Shown here in pieces: positions 49,253 through 59,515 of a stretch of DNA of 64,000 nucleotides. Source of the stretch: Protopterus annectens (lineage: Eukaryota; Chordata; Ceratodontiformes; Protopteridae); the NCBI RefSeq assembly GCF_019279795.1, contig NC_056747.1, positions 1,003,109,432-1,003,173,431 of the forward strand, in the 5' to 3' direction. The notes beneath the pieces are model-generated. The model ran no database searches and was not told where the DNA came from. It saw only the letters and a list, made by a program, of their open reading frames with translations. Made by a program: the position numbers and the translations under genes. Numbering within the stretch: position 1 is the stretch's first letter; each line of letters starts with the position of its first letter.

Positions 49253-49930
49253 GTCCAAAAGGCTATGCCATCCAGCTTTATTAGCCCTGTTTCCCATGAT
49301 TTTATCAATTACTGTAAATCTAAATGTAGCATTGGGAAGTTTAGTAGTATGTTTGTACAATGCATTACTAGGTTTTTTATTTCTGATCCCACTAAAATGT
49401 TCTGAAATCCGGATCCTAAGGGGTCTGGATGTTTGTCCAACATAGAAGGCATGACAACTACAGGTTGCTAAATAGATAAGCCAATCTGTCCCACAATTCA
49501 CAAAAAAGGGAATTTGGAAAACATTACCCGTATTGCTACTGGAAAAATCCCTAGTTTTATTAATAGCCTTACAGTGAGTACAGTGACCACAAGGTGCACA
49601 ACCTGTTAATAAGTCACCAACTATAGTCTGTTGTCCAGAGGCCCCCGAATACTGGTTGATATGCTTATAGTGGCTCAGCTGAGACCCAATGTTTCTCCCC
49701 ATATGGAATGAAAACAAACACCTGTCCCCCAGAATGGTAGAGAAATAATCATCCGCTCTTAATATGTTCCAATGTCTCTGGACAATATTAAGTAAAGTCT
49801 CCGTATTCCTTCCACAAGTTGTCACAAGGCGGATGACAGATTGCTGGTTGGGCCATTGTTCTTTATATTGTAAAGTATCATGCCTGTCTAATGAGGAGAC
49901 TGTATTGCTAGCACTCAAGACATAACCCAT
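49244..49930 (-). pseudogene. C-terminal GIY-YIG endonuclease of the younger PLE
   Basis: The 228-codon open frame begins with the RT-thumb/linker region. C111, C114, C117 and C120 form a C-x2-C-x2-C-x2-C cluster, a candidate zinc-binding site placed before the nuclease as in canonical PLEs. LIYLATC (151-157) and YVGQT (163-167) are the GIY and YIG strands. SRPLRIRISEHF carries the conserved Arg and the following helix, and NALYKH plus FRFTVID follow. This domain nicks target DNA for priming in PLEs. This part is intact as a frame, but the gene upstream is frameshifted. Confidence 0.92.
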
Positions 49931-50092
49931 TGGATAGCCTCTGTCCCTAAATCTGGCGATAAGATCATCCCTATAGTGAACATAACTGTCAGGCTTGGAA
50001 CAAATATGTTTGATTCTAAGAAATTGGGACTTAGGTATGTTTTTGAAGATGTGAGGTGGATGAAAGCTGGAGGCATGGAGAAGGGAATTATG

Positions 50093-51552
50093 TTAGGGGT
50101 ATTTCCTATATACCTGTGTTTCTAAGGTATGATCGGCGTTCCTAGTAATCAGTACATCCAAAAAAATCCTATAAGAATGATAACTAGCAGTAAATTGAAT
50201 ACCACACTTGTTTTCATTAAGGTAACTTACAAATTCCTTCAGGTAACTCTCATCCCATCTCCATACCATCCAGCAATCATCCATGAACCTCCTCCAGATG
50301 TCAATTTCATTTAGGTAAATGTTATGGGAACTATCATAAATTATGAGCTCCTCGACATATGCCATGAATAAATCTGCATAAACAGGGGCAAATGATGCCC
50401 CCATAGCAGTCCCCTTATTTTACCAAAAGCATTGATCATGATAGAAAAAAAAACATTCTTAGCATATGTTCAGCAAGCCTGATAATAAGAGTATTTATTC
50501 CTGGGGGGTAAAGTCCTGACCTGTTTAGCCAATAGTCCAGGGCATGCAAACCCGCCCAGTGCAGTATATTCGTGTATAGGGCCTACACATCTAGGATACA
50601 CAGTGGTAGCATTGTTGCTTCACAGCAAGAGGTTCTCCTGTTCCATTCTTGGCTGGAGTATGGGGAGTGCCTTCTGTGTGGAGTCTGCATGTCCTCCCTG
50701 CGGTTGGGTGGACATTCGAAAGACATGCGTAAATGGGCATGCCTTCGTTGAAGGTTGAACGTCGAGCTGGCACCTCGGCGTTCATGAAAAATCTACTGCC
50801 AATCATTAGCAGACCGGAGTTCCGCTGTGGCGACCCCTAACAGGGAAAAGCCGAAAGACAACAACAACATCTAGGATACAGAGTAACCAGCCAGGCTCCA
50901 GTTGTGTATCACCTATAATTTGAAGAAACTCGGTCGTGTCACGAAGTCTGGAGCATACCCACTTGAATAGAGTTTGTTGCCTCAAAGTTAAATATTGTGA
51001 CAGGGGTTCAGTAATGGAACCCCTACCTGAAACAATAGGTTTACCCGGTGGGTGATGCAGGTCTTTGTGTATCTTAGGGAGGAAGTAAATGTATTGATTT
51101 ATGGGGTCTGAGACCATTAGCTGTTGCAAATCGTGGTCCGAGATGATGCCTTCCTCCTTAGCTAGGGCCAAAAACTGATCAATTTCCTTCTTGAATTTCA
51201 GAGTAGGATCAAGGGGCATGTTCATATAGTAACGTCCATCACCCAATTGTCTCATGGCCTCATCATTATACTGTTTTCAGTTCATGACCACCACCGCTCC
51301 TCCCTTGTCTGCAGGTAAAATGACCAAGTCCTTATTGTCAACCAATTCACATAAAGCTGCTTGTTCCATCTTTGAGAGATTATTGGCTTTACATACATAT
51401 TCCCTAGAGCTGTAATGCAAATCTTTCAGAACAACAGTTTGGAACATAAGAACACTGGCATGCATGGGGGATGTGAACTTAGATCCATGATACTGAAACC
51501 TGTCATCACATGTCTTATTGTCAGAATCCTTATAAAACATTCTTAAATTCAA
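50093..51552 (-). pseudogene. Reverse transcriptase of the younger PLE, split by a SINE and frameshifts
   Basis: From 5' to 3' on the minus strand: VDNKDLVILPADKGGAVVVMN (51345-51277), YFLPKIHKDLHHPP and KPIVSGRGSITEPLSQYL (51100-50990), LRDTTEFLQII and LLCILDV (the first catalytic Asp, about 50890). Then a SINE at 50866-50601. Then KGTAMGASFAPVYADLFM (about 50415-50360) and RRFMDDCWMVW (catalytic DD, about 50290). The boxes are those of PLE RTs. Besides the SINE there is a stop near 51277 and at least one frameshift after the SINE, so it is dead. Confidence 0.92.
50601..50866 (+). mobile_element. tRNA-headed SINE ('gctgtggc' tail) inserted in the PLE RT gene
   Basis: The head 'cagtggtagcattgttgctt', body 'cttctgtgtggagtctgcat' and 'gacattcgaaagacatgcg', and tail 'gttccgctgtggcgacccc' end in (AAC)n. 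The flanks ACATCTAGGATACA at 50587-50600 and 50867-50880 are a perfect 14-bp duplication and restore the RT order when the SINE is ignored. Confidence 0.92.
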
Positions 51553-51592
51553 TAGTCTGCAAAAAGCAGTTACATCTTGAGCAAGCCGGTCT

Positions 51593-52371
51593 TCAGAAAC
51601 AAAAAAAAACAGGAATTAAATTTAATCCCTTATTTAGTATCTTTATTTGTACATTAGACAATGATACATTTGAAATTTTCAGGGCATTATTCTGAGTTGT
51701 TATTTCAGAGTCATTAATTCCAATAAGACATTCCCGTTTCCTATTTCTGGTGTGTTTCCTACCCCCCCCCAACCTGCTGTCATCTAAAGGGGTGAATGTT
51801 TTAGATACAGGTGAGTCCCAGGGATGCTGTATATCGAGGTCAGTTACAGATAATGATTCATCCCCTGAGGTCTCATAATTAGAACTAGAGTTTGGTGTTC
51901 TTTTCAAAATAGACCTGGCTCTCTTCTGTTTACCTGCTTTTCTAGTTGGCTCATTGAACCTCACTTGTTTGTTATTGCTGGAGAATTGTACCCCCTTATT
52001 GTAATCTGCTAGGTCCTTTTGAAATTTTCTTATCTTTTTGGACTTCAAATATTGTTCGAGATTCATCAAATCCTTATTTAATTTTTCAAGACAAGTTTGA
52101 AACATTGGTAGCCCCTCAAATTTTTGGTAGTATCACATAGCCCAGTGATTTCCATCATGTCTGATTCAATAACTCTTTCATAATATGCTAATAATACTTT
52201 AACAAAACTCATGGATGCCTGTTGTGCTGTCGCCCATTGTTCCGTGATTTCACCATCAATTCTGGCCACCAAAGGCTGAAGGCGAACCTTCAAACCCCGT
52301 GGAGCCATATTTTTGGCTAAATATGCCTTAAATAGTTTGGCATGCCAGACATTAGTTCTTAAAGAGCTCAT
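51593..52371 (-). pseudogene. N-terminal region of the younger PLE protein
   Basis: Two overlapping frames (52371-52078 and 52105-51593) join by one shift near 52090. The first part is a charged helical stretch (NMAPRGLKVRLQPLVARIDGEI). The second is Lys/Arg/Ser-rich (KAGKQKRARSILKRTPNSSS) and may be basic and nucleic-acid binding. Long N-terminal extensions without a known domain precede the RT in several PLE lineages. The start at 52371 (MSSLRTNVWHAK) is a guess. Confidence 0.6.
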
Positions 52372-54765
52372 ATATTTAGTTAGGTTTTGAAATGAGCTTC
52401 ACAAGTGGCTTCTAATGTAATGGGAAGAGACTCTTGGGATGTTTGGGCATCTAAGCTCAAACCAAAAATACCCAAATCATCCTTATCGGCTGACAAGCCC
52501 TTGAAAATTTTAGTTAGTTCCATACTAATGTTTGCAAATAGTATGGCCTGTAGATAAAAAAATCACTATTGGATCAGATCTGTGACTTCTGGTGGGGTAT
52601 AGCCTAAAGGAGCTCACATAAAAAGGAGAAGAACACTATAATGGACCTAAAGCAGTGTGTCTACGTAAAGTCCAATGGAAAATTCACCCAAAATTGTTCC
52701 GCAGAACTAACAAATGGCCAAAATACCTTAAATCAACTGTTTGGACAGAACTGATGATACCAGTTTGGAAATGACACCTTCCACAACCAATTATGTAAAA
52801 AGGGGGACAATAATAGCCCTTGCTCACCCTTGACAAGCACTCATGCTATTATTAAAGTCTAGATGCTGGGAGTAATGCTACGTCCCCTTCCAACCAAAAC
52901 CCGTAACCAAGAGAGAACCAAGACATAAGACTCTAATTGTGATGGTGTTAATCCTTAGAATGGACACCCATACCTAATTAAAGGGACAATAGTAGTCCTT
53001 GCTCACTTTTCAGCTAACAATTCCTCGAACCAAAATAGTACCAGTATATCTTGACCAATGCTATGTCCCCTTGGTTCCTAAAACAATGGTTCACTATATT
53101 CCAGAACAAAAAAGTCTGATTAGAGTGGTACCAATCAGTAAATTGGAGCCTTCCATAAAACACACCGCTTAGTGTCCAAACTATAATGTTTCAGGCCAAA
53201 TATAATGGACAAGAACTCACAGATCGCTAGTAAATAGAATATAAATATTAGTAATCCACAGGAAATTCTAAATGCAAACTCAGACTAAAATTGGTTCGCT
53301 CCAATAAGTCAAATGAGCCCCCCTATATATCTAAGTTGAATTAAGGATGATTACTAACTCACAAGGACCCACTTTCAAAACAAAAATCCAATGTGTTATT
53401 CAGATATCCACTGTCCCTGAATAAGCTAAAAAACAATGCATGTACACTAAGCCATAATGTGGGCAAGGAATCGTTAAGAATGAATAGGCATTTGGTTTGT
53501 TATATCAGTTTAGGGCAGACAATGGTGAACCATATATAACAACAGCATGTGTATGATGACCATATATGCATCAGTCCCACAAATTGTCCAAAATATATGT
53601 CGGTTGGACCCAGTAAAAAATCCTCCAGTTTAGTTCCAAATTATTCTGTAAGTAAACACAGTAAAATAAAAAACATGTATCAGAACACAAAGGTCTAGTC
53701 CAAATCCATCCATTCAAAATTCCATTTTGTATAATAGCCAAGCCCCAACACTGTAATCCTGCTTGTTGTCTCAAAAGAATTTTTATAACACAAGCATATC
53801 AACAGCCCACTAATAAACTTATAAACATGACACTGTGGTTCCATTACATTAACGTAATACAATGTCCCTATGTACAATGTTAAATAAGTCTCATATAAGG
53901 AAAAAAACAATATTGTCTCTCCAAGCATAGAAAAAGTCAAAAAGATGTCACCATAAAAGTCCATGGAACCAGACCAACTGGTGGGCGAGTGCTCAAAGAA
54001 GTCTACTTCATGGGAGATGCCCAAGTTGTAATCCCAAAACACATACGATCCTATGGAAAGCACTTGCAGATGTAAAGTCGCTTGCTAGTTGACCGCCATA
54101 GAGATGATGGCCCCCACACAATCTTATAAAGCAGGCTTAAAGGCTCAAAGTGTCAGAAGAATGTATAAACACCAAATGTTAGCCTACAGAGACCCATGAA
54201 AGTCCCATATAAAGTTCAATAGACCCAATGGTTATAAAATAATTCAAAGGCCGTAGGTCCCTGCACTTTGAGGCCAGAGCACCAAATTGTAATTTGCCAG
54301 AGTTCAGAGTGTATAAAGAACACTAAATATTAACTTACATAAACTGGTATGAGTTGCATGTAACCAGTAGGTCCAATAAATCCATTCGTTATAGAATAAT
54401 TGAAGGGCTGTGAGTCCCAGCACAAGCTTCTAAGCATCAAATCGTAATTCCACCAAAATGCCAACCCAATCTGGGTGCCGAAACTGTACTCATAAATCAA
54501 ATGTCATCAGAAAAATGTCTGCCAACCATAGGACGCGACCAGAATCTTTACCAATGCTACAGAAAAACGTCAACGTATCGAAGACCAAAACCATGAGATA
54601 GAGAGAAAAGATGTAGCTGAAGAAATACAGGAACAAAAGGCTCACATCCTCAGCAACCCCGATATACAGTACGCCATAGCCAACAGCAGGAACAAGAACC
54701 AGAACAGCACAAACCAAAGTAGCTTCCTGCCTGTACAGCAACTGCATGGCTCAAACCAAAATCCG
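52372..54765 (-). repeat. Long 5' non-coding part of the younger PLE with diverged tandem repeats
   Basis: Phrases recur with a spacing of roughly 155-160 bp. 'agaatgtataaacaccaaatg' near 54160 and 'agagtgtataaagaacactaa' near 54316 are one pair. 'caatagacccaatggttata' and 'caataaatccattcgttata', and 'ggccgtaggtccctgcac' and 'ggctgtgagtcccagcac', are others. Looser versions continue down to about 52600. Short open frames here (53695-54063 and 54490-54747) follow the repeats and show no domain. Confidence 0.55.
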
Positions 54766-55020
54766 AAAAATCAAAACTCAGCCAGCAGATAATGGCAAAA
54801 TGTACTCCTTTATTGGGTTATCATAAAGCACAACAAACAGACATGTTTCAGCTCCATTACATGTTAGCCTTCTTCAGTGTTGAAATAAAATAAAAAATGT
54901 AGCACCTTAAACAGCAAACACATAAATAAATGTTAATCCATGATTGGTTCCTTACAAATGTTCATTCAGTCCAGGTGCAAATAATGCACCTAATTTAATT
55001 ATCCATTTCTTTTCCTTTGA
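54766..55020 (-). repeat. Pseudo-LTR (upstream copy) of the younger PLE
   Basis: It matches 48997-49252. Immediately outside is a 14-bp remnant of coding 3' end, then decayed bases and the target duplication at 55053-55063. Confidence 0.9.
54835..54885 (-). ncRNA. Hammerhead-ribozyme-like motif in the upstream pseudo-LTR
   Basis: The same architecture as at 49065-49115. Stem II here is GGCT/AGCT (one G-U pair). The palindrome after GAA-A is ACATGT instead of ACCGGT: two changes that keep it self-complementary. The TGTTT arm is kept, and its partner reads CAACA. Confidence 0.5.
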
Positions 55021-55052
55021 CCTAAATGTAGCATATATAGCAATATACGTAG

Positions 55053-55232
55053 CAATATATTTTGACATACCATGGGTCTTATAACCCTTAGCATCAACAA
55101 TAGGTCACAAGGGTAGATCATACAGATTTGTATGTACTTTCGGGATACCAAAAATACCAGGGATAAGTGGATAATCAACTTTCAAAAAGTTCTATTCTGA
55201 ATCCCTGATTTGGCCCTGCATGAGTAGATCAT
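55053..55232 (-). pseudogene. Older Penelope-like element, copy B, RT box upstream of the insertion
   Basis: The minus-strand translation reads NFLKVDYPLIPGIFGIPKVHTNLYDLPL, then PIVDAKGYKTHGMSKYI, the PKxHK/RPIV boxes of a PLE RT. It is the same segment as 44810-44600 in copy A. It continues at 48996 once the younger PLE is removed. It ends at 55232, where the L2 tail begins. The first 11 bases are the target duplication. Confidence 0.82.
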
Positions 55233-55769
55233 ATTTATTTATTTTTATTATATATTTATTTGACATTTGTTAACCATGAATGTCTGACTGAGCCAAAGCC
55301 CTTTTTCAGTGGAGACCTAAGGAGAAAAGCTTTACAAAAGTATGTACACCGTTTACAAAGTTACAATTTATGAGTACAGTACAGAGAAAATATGGTTTTG
55401 AATACACGGTCGCAAAAAATAATGTTGTTAATTGACACTGTACAGAGGCTGCTGAAAGCAGTTGACAAACTATTTACAGGATAAATTAATGTCTGTACAA
55501 TGAAGGAAGAGAAGGTAGAGGTAAGCAATTTAGAGTCTGGGAAAGGTCCACGGGAAAGGAAAAGATGTTAAGTGAGAAGGAGTTAGGGGAGAGAGGTAAG
55601 GAGAACAGTAGGAACAGGAGGTGAATGTGTGAGGGAGTGAGTAGTAGAACAATTTAGAGGTAGAAGTGGAAAGAGTAGCAGAGAGGTTATAGCTAGAGGG
55701 GTCAGAGAGAATGGAATTAAGGGGTGTTATTAGGGTAGGAAGTTCAAGGGAGGGGTTACAATGACATGT

Positions 55770-55979
55770 TCAGGTATTACAACGGTATTCTTTGACATCT
55801 TTTTTGAATTCTTGTATGTGAGTAATTTTACAAATGGCCAAGGAAAGCTTGTTCCAGGATAGTGCAGGAGAACAGCAAGATAAGTTTTGGCCTATTGATC
55901 TTTTAGGTTTATATATGTCTAAGTGTTGCTGGTCTGAGCTTCTGTAGTTTCTGGCTGGAGTATAAAGAGAGATGAGCAA
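55770..55979 (-). pseudogene. L2 ORF2 C-terminal end
   Basis: It reads YTPARNYRSSDQQHLDIYKP, WNKLSLAICKITHIQEFKKDVKEY. This is the L2-clade pattern in which a 'TR..' segment is followed by S-F-x-x-x-x-P-x-x-W-N-x-L-P and ends F-K-x-x-L-K. A stop follows directly. Confidence 0.8.
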
Positions 55980-56392
55980 GCAGATGTCAGGTCAGGAGGA
56001 GGACTTGTAGAGGATGGAATAAATTATAAGTATATGAGAGGATAGAAGTTGGTGGGGAAATCTAACCAATTTAAGGAACTGAGTCAATGACAGTGATGAA
56101 AGTTAAGATGTCTGGTTTACTATAAACGTGGCTACTTTGTTGTTGGTGGCCTTGAGTTTAGCTAGTAGACCAGTTTGTAAGTTGGTTGGGATTTCTGAGC
56201 TGTAGAGGAGGCTTGGGAGAAAGTAGGCATGGGCAAGAGGGATGCGAGAGTCTTTTCTAAGGAACTTTTTATTTCTGAATAGTAAACCAAGTTTTTGATG
56301 GGTTTTCTTTATACAGTGGTGGACATGGAGGTTGAATTTGAGTTGATCATCTATGATGGCCCCCAGAAGGTTAGTGTGAGTTTCAACATTTT

Positions 56393-56676
56393 TATTTATT
56401 TATTTATTTATTTAACATTTGTTCACTGGGAAGGTCTGACTTGGAACAAAGCAAATTTTCAGTGGAGGCCTAGGAGAAATGCTCCAGATGCAGGTTTTTG
56501 TAATTAGGGTGGAAACCGGAGCACCAGAGAAAGCCGACATGAACTCAGGGATGTCATGCAGACTCCGCACAGAAGGCACACCAGCCAAAAATTGAACCGG
56601 AGAACCTCTTGCTGTAAGGCGACAATACAAGTGCTGCACCACTGCCCCACCCTACCACTGCACCACTGCGCCATCC
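56393..56676 (-). mobile_element. tRNA-headed SINE with L2-like tail, nested in the L2 LINE
   Basis: On the minus strand the head contains a duplicated 'gcgcagtggtgcagtgg' segment, the B box-like 'ggttcaatttttggc' and the body 'gtgcggagtctgcatgac'. The 3' end 'ggcctccactgaaaatttgc', 'ccaagtcagaccttcccag' and (TAAA)n has the same words as the LINE it sits in. Its 5' boundary is approximate. Confidence 0.78.
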
Positions 56677-56699
56677 TAAAGTAATGACAGTGTTGCTAT

Positions 56700-57590
56700 G
56701 TGATGTTATAGAGAAGGTGGGTTTGAGGTGGGTGAGCAATTTGGGGATGAAATGGAAGAGTTTGGTCTTTTTGGGATTGAGATTAAGTTTGTTGTACGAG
56801 ATCCAATTTTCAGTAGAGCTGAAGGAGTCTTAGGTGAGGATGTGCAGATCAGAAAGGATATCGGAGGTGGAGATGGTAGTGGAGTAATCTGCATATTGAA
56901 TGAGGGTAGATTGAAGACAAGATATGTAGAGGTTGTTGGTGAAGATGATGAACACTAGGGAACCAAGTACTAAATGTTGAGGAACTACCATCTTGATGGG
57001 GAGGAAGGGAGATAGTGAGGAGAGCCATTTAAAATATTGTTGTCTGTTGGAGAGGTAGCTGGTAAACCAAGAGATGGTTGAGGTAGAGAGGCTGAGGTCA
57101 GAAAGTTTGGAGAAAAACATGGGGTGTGAGACAGTGTCAAAAGCTTAAGAGAGATCTAGGAAAAGATAGGAACCAAACAAGTTTGTTGTGATCTGGCTAG
57201 GGAAATATAATGGGTAAAAGAGATGAGGGCTGTTGAGGTACTGTGGTTTGGACTGAAGCCATGTTGGGTGGGGGTGAGTTTGTTTTCTATGAGTAGATAG
57301 TCCAAGATTTGCTTATGTGCACATTCTTCTAGTATTTTAGGGGGGGGACAGTATAGCTATAGAGCGGTAGTTAGATAGCTCAGTGGAATTGCCGCCTTTG
57401 TGGATAGGTGTAGTAAAGAATTGTTTCCAGAGTGAGGGAACTGTGGATTCAGATATAGCGTGGTTTATAAGGATGGAAATGGGGTGTGCTACGGACTTTA
57501 CTGCTAGCTTAATGAAGAGTGGAGGTAATTTGCCAACAGAGGGAGAGCAAGGCTTAAGCTTATGCAGGGAAAGGTTTATTTAGCTGGTGG
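56700..57590 (-). pseudogene. L2 ORF2 reverse transcriptase
   Basis: 57570-57360 reads PLFIKLAVKSVAHPISILINHAISES, VPSLWKQFFTTPIHKGGNSTELSNYRSI, the RT entry. 57120-56830 reads FTSYLSNRQQYFKW, VPQHLVLGSLVFIIFTNNLYI (the G-x-x-Q-G-S-x-L-G-P box, altered) and QYADYSTTI (altered YADD). 56810-56710 reads LNLNPKKTKLFHFI (the thumb). Several frame changes; not functional. Confidence 0.85.
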
Positions 57591-58457
57591 GAACAGGTTT
57601 GAGAGAGAGAGAAGGAATAATTTGGTTAGAGGTGGTGGTGGGTTAGTGGAGTTAGAAGAGTTCAAGGTTGGCATTAGTTTACTGATAGGGGCAATAAAGT
57701 AGGAGTTATATAAGGTGGCTGTTTCAAAGGGAGTATTGTTATGGTTTGGAGTTGTGAGGTTGCCTGAGTGGAGGATTTGACTGAGAGTGTTCCAGAATTT
57801 TTTGTAGTTGTTGAGATGTGTTGTCTGGGGTTTTCAGTAAAAGTTTTTCTCATGGATGCTGACTTGTTTTTTAGTGAGGTTACAAAGTTCTTTATAGGTT
57901 TGTTGGACATTTAGTCTTAGTCCAGAGTTTCCAGGCATTGTCTCTTTTGTGCATGAGAGAGTTTGGACTGGGATAGGCAGGGGGAGCAGAGAGATTTAAC
58001 TGTTATTGTTTGGAGGAGGCTAAGAAAGTTGAGTACATTTAGAAATATGGAATTAAATTTTTGGACTGCTTCATCTGGAGGAAGGTATGATAAGAATGAC
58101 CAATTAATAGAGCAGAGCATGTTATTGAATATGTCAGGATGGAAGCTGGAGAGGCTTTGGCAGTCTTTGAATCTGTGTGGCCTTTGATGGCGAGGGTGGA
58201 ATCTTTGACCACAAATTAGAGAGTGGTCACTGATGGAGTCAGGTACAGTTTTAGGGTAGTGATATAGGTCAGGATTGGAAACTAGTATCCAGTCTATGAT
58301 AGTACTGGAGTTAGTTGATTTGTTTAAGTGTCTGGGGGTTGAGATAAGTTGTGTGAAGCTGTGTAAGTTTAAACAAGAGCTGGATGTGTTGGAGGTTAGC
58401 GATAACCAATTGATGTTGACATCTCCAAGGAGAGTGGTTTCATTGGGTATGTTTTGG

Positions 58458-58808
58458 CTAAGTCAAGACAGGGTTTGCTCTAATAAAGGAATATTGTTGC
58501 CAGGGGGGTGTGCATTTTGCAGCTACTGTTAGTGTTTTACAGTCATTGAGTTTGCAGTTATAAATTAAGAGTTCAGCAGGGTGAAATGTAGGGGGAGGGT
58601 TTAACATAGGGGACAGCTTTAGGTTGTCAGAGTATATTATGGCAACACCTCCACCTTTTTTCTTTGGTTGGTCAAGACAAAGGATATTGTAGCCAGTGGG
58701 GAGGAATTGATTAGCTGAGATATGGGGTTTGAGCAATGTTTCTGTGGTTGTTATTATGCTGGGGGAGTAGTAGACCATCCAAGCATGGAATTTACTTATT
58801 TTGTCCAT
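58458..58808 (-). pseudogene. L2 ORF2 AP-endonuclease domain
   Basis: ITTTETLLKPHISANQF carries the catalytic Glu of the T-E-T motif. GYNILCLDQPKKKGGGVAIIY is the conserved D-R/K-GGGV-A box. AELLIYNCKL follows. This is the N-terminal part of an APE-type LINE endonuclease that nicks target DNA. The N-terminal Asn motif and the later GDFN and SDH boxes are lost in frame changes downstream. Confidence 0.82.
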
Positions 58809-58988
58809 GATGCTGCATATATTGAGTGAGTATAAGGTTAGATGCTTGGTGGGTGAATTTGGATGATGTGGTACAGGTGAGGTGATTTGATTGGTAGCAA
58901 AGAGGTTGAAGAATGGTCCAGGGTTGGGGTGTATGTCAGCAGAAAGGAGTAAGATACTATGAGGGTCGAGAAGAGTTAGCAGAGGGTT

Positions 58989-59487
58989 GTGATGGAAGCA
59001 ATATCTATGCTTAGTACATGGGTGGTAGGGGATGCTGGGGCTGTTTTGATCCTGAGGAAAAGTGAGTTAGTGGTAAGAAATAGTGATGGAGATATTGTGA
59101 AATATGACTCCGTCATTATCCATGCTGGCGTGAATGACCTAAGACGTACCTCCCTGGACTACATGAAAAGAGACATAGAGGAGCTCTCTGATTATGTAGC
59201 CCAGGCTGGTATGACCCTGACCCTGAGCAGCATCTTGCCCTCACCAAGAATGATGCCACAATACAAAAACAAGATGATCAGCTTTAATAATTGGCTCAAG
59301 TACTGGTGTCATTCTAAGGGGATCCAATGTCTGTCTGCCTGAGATGACATGTTGGACAAGCCACGCTGCTTCGCAAGGGACGGCTTGCACCTGTTACCAC
59401 TGGGCTTCCGGATATTGGCCAAGGCTCTTGCCAGCCCCATAGTGCCTTTTTTAGGCAAGGCTCAAAAGACAAACCCACCGCCTTAGA
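58989..59487 (+). pseudogene. CR1 ORF1 remnant with SGNH-type esterase domain
   Basis: The frame reads YDSVIIHAGVNDLRRTSLDYMK (G-x-N-D box), then a helical stretch, a TGA at 59341-59343, and in the same frame CFARDGLHLLPLGFRILAKAL (D-x-L-H box with catalytic Asp and His) up to a stop near 59487. An esterase domain in ORF1 is established for CR1-like LINEs; it is thought to act on lipids or membranes. The first box (GDS with the catalytic Ser) is missing, so the copy is 5'-truncated or fused to the L2 5' end near 58985. Confidence 0.8.
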
Positions 59488-59515
59488 AAACAAAAATGAA
59501 AAAAAACTAAGGGTA

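Larger units (their letters stand above)
48997..55052 (-). mobile_element. Younger Penelope-like element with GIY-YIG endonuclease, 6 kb
   Basis: A minus-strand element with 256-bp direct pseudo-LTRs (48997-49252 and 54766-55020), a long 5' non-coding region, an N-terminal region, PLE-type RT and a C-terminal GIY-YIG endonuclease. After the right pseudo-LTR, 'cctaaatgtagcat' (55021-55034) matches the coding 3' end at 49313-49327 with about 60 bp missing. The right repeat is therefore the end of a truncated upstream tandem unit, the usual origin of PLE pseudo-LTRs. It is interrupted by frameshifts and a SINE. Confidence 0.9.
55240..58985 (-). mobile_element. L2-type LINE, nearly full ORF2, decayed, minus strand
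   Basis: From 58808 down to 55770 the parts of an L2-like ORF2 occur in order: APE endonuclease, RT, and the C-terminal helical end. The 3' end at 55240-55345 is (TTTA)n-rich with 'ggttaacaaatgtcaaataa' in element sense. Stops and shifts occur throughout. A SINE (56393-56676) sits inside. Confidence 0.87.
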
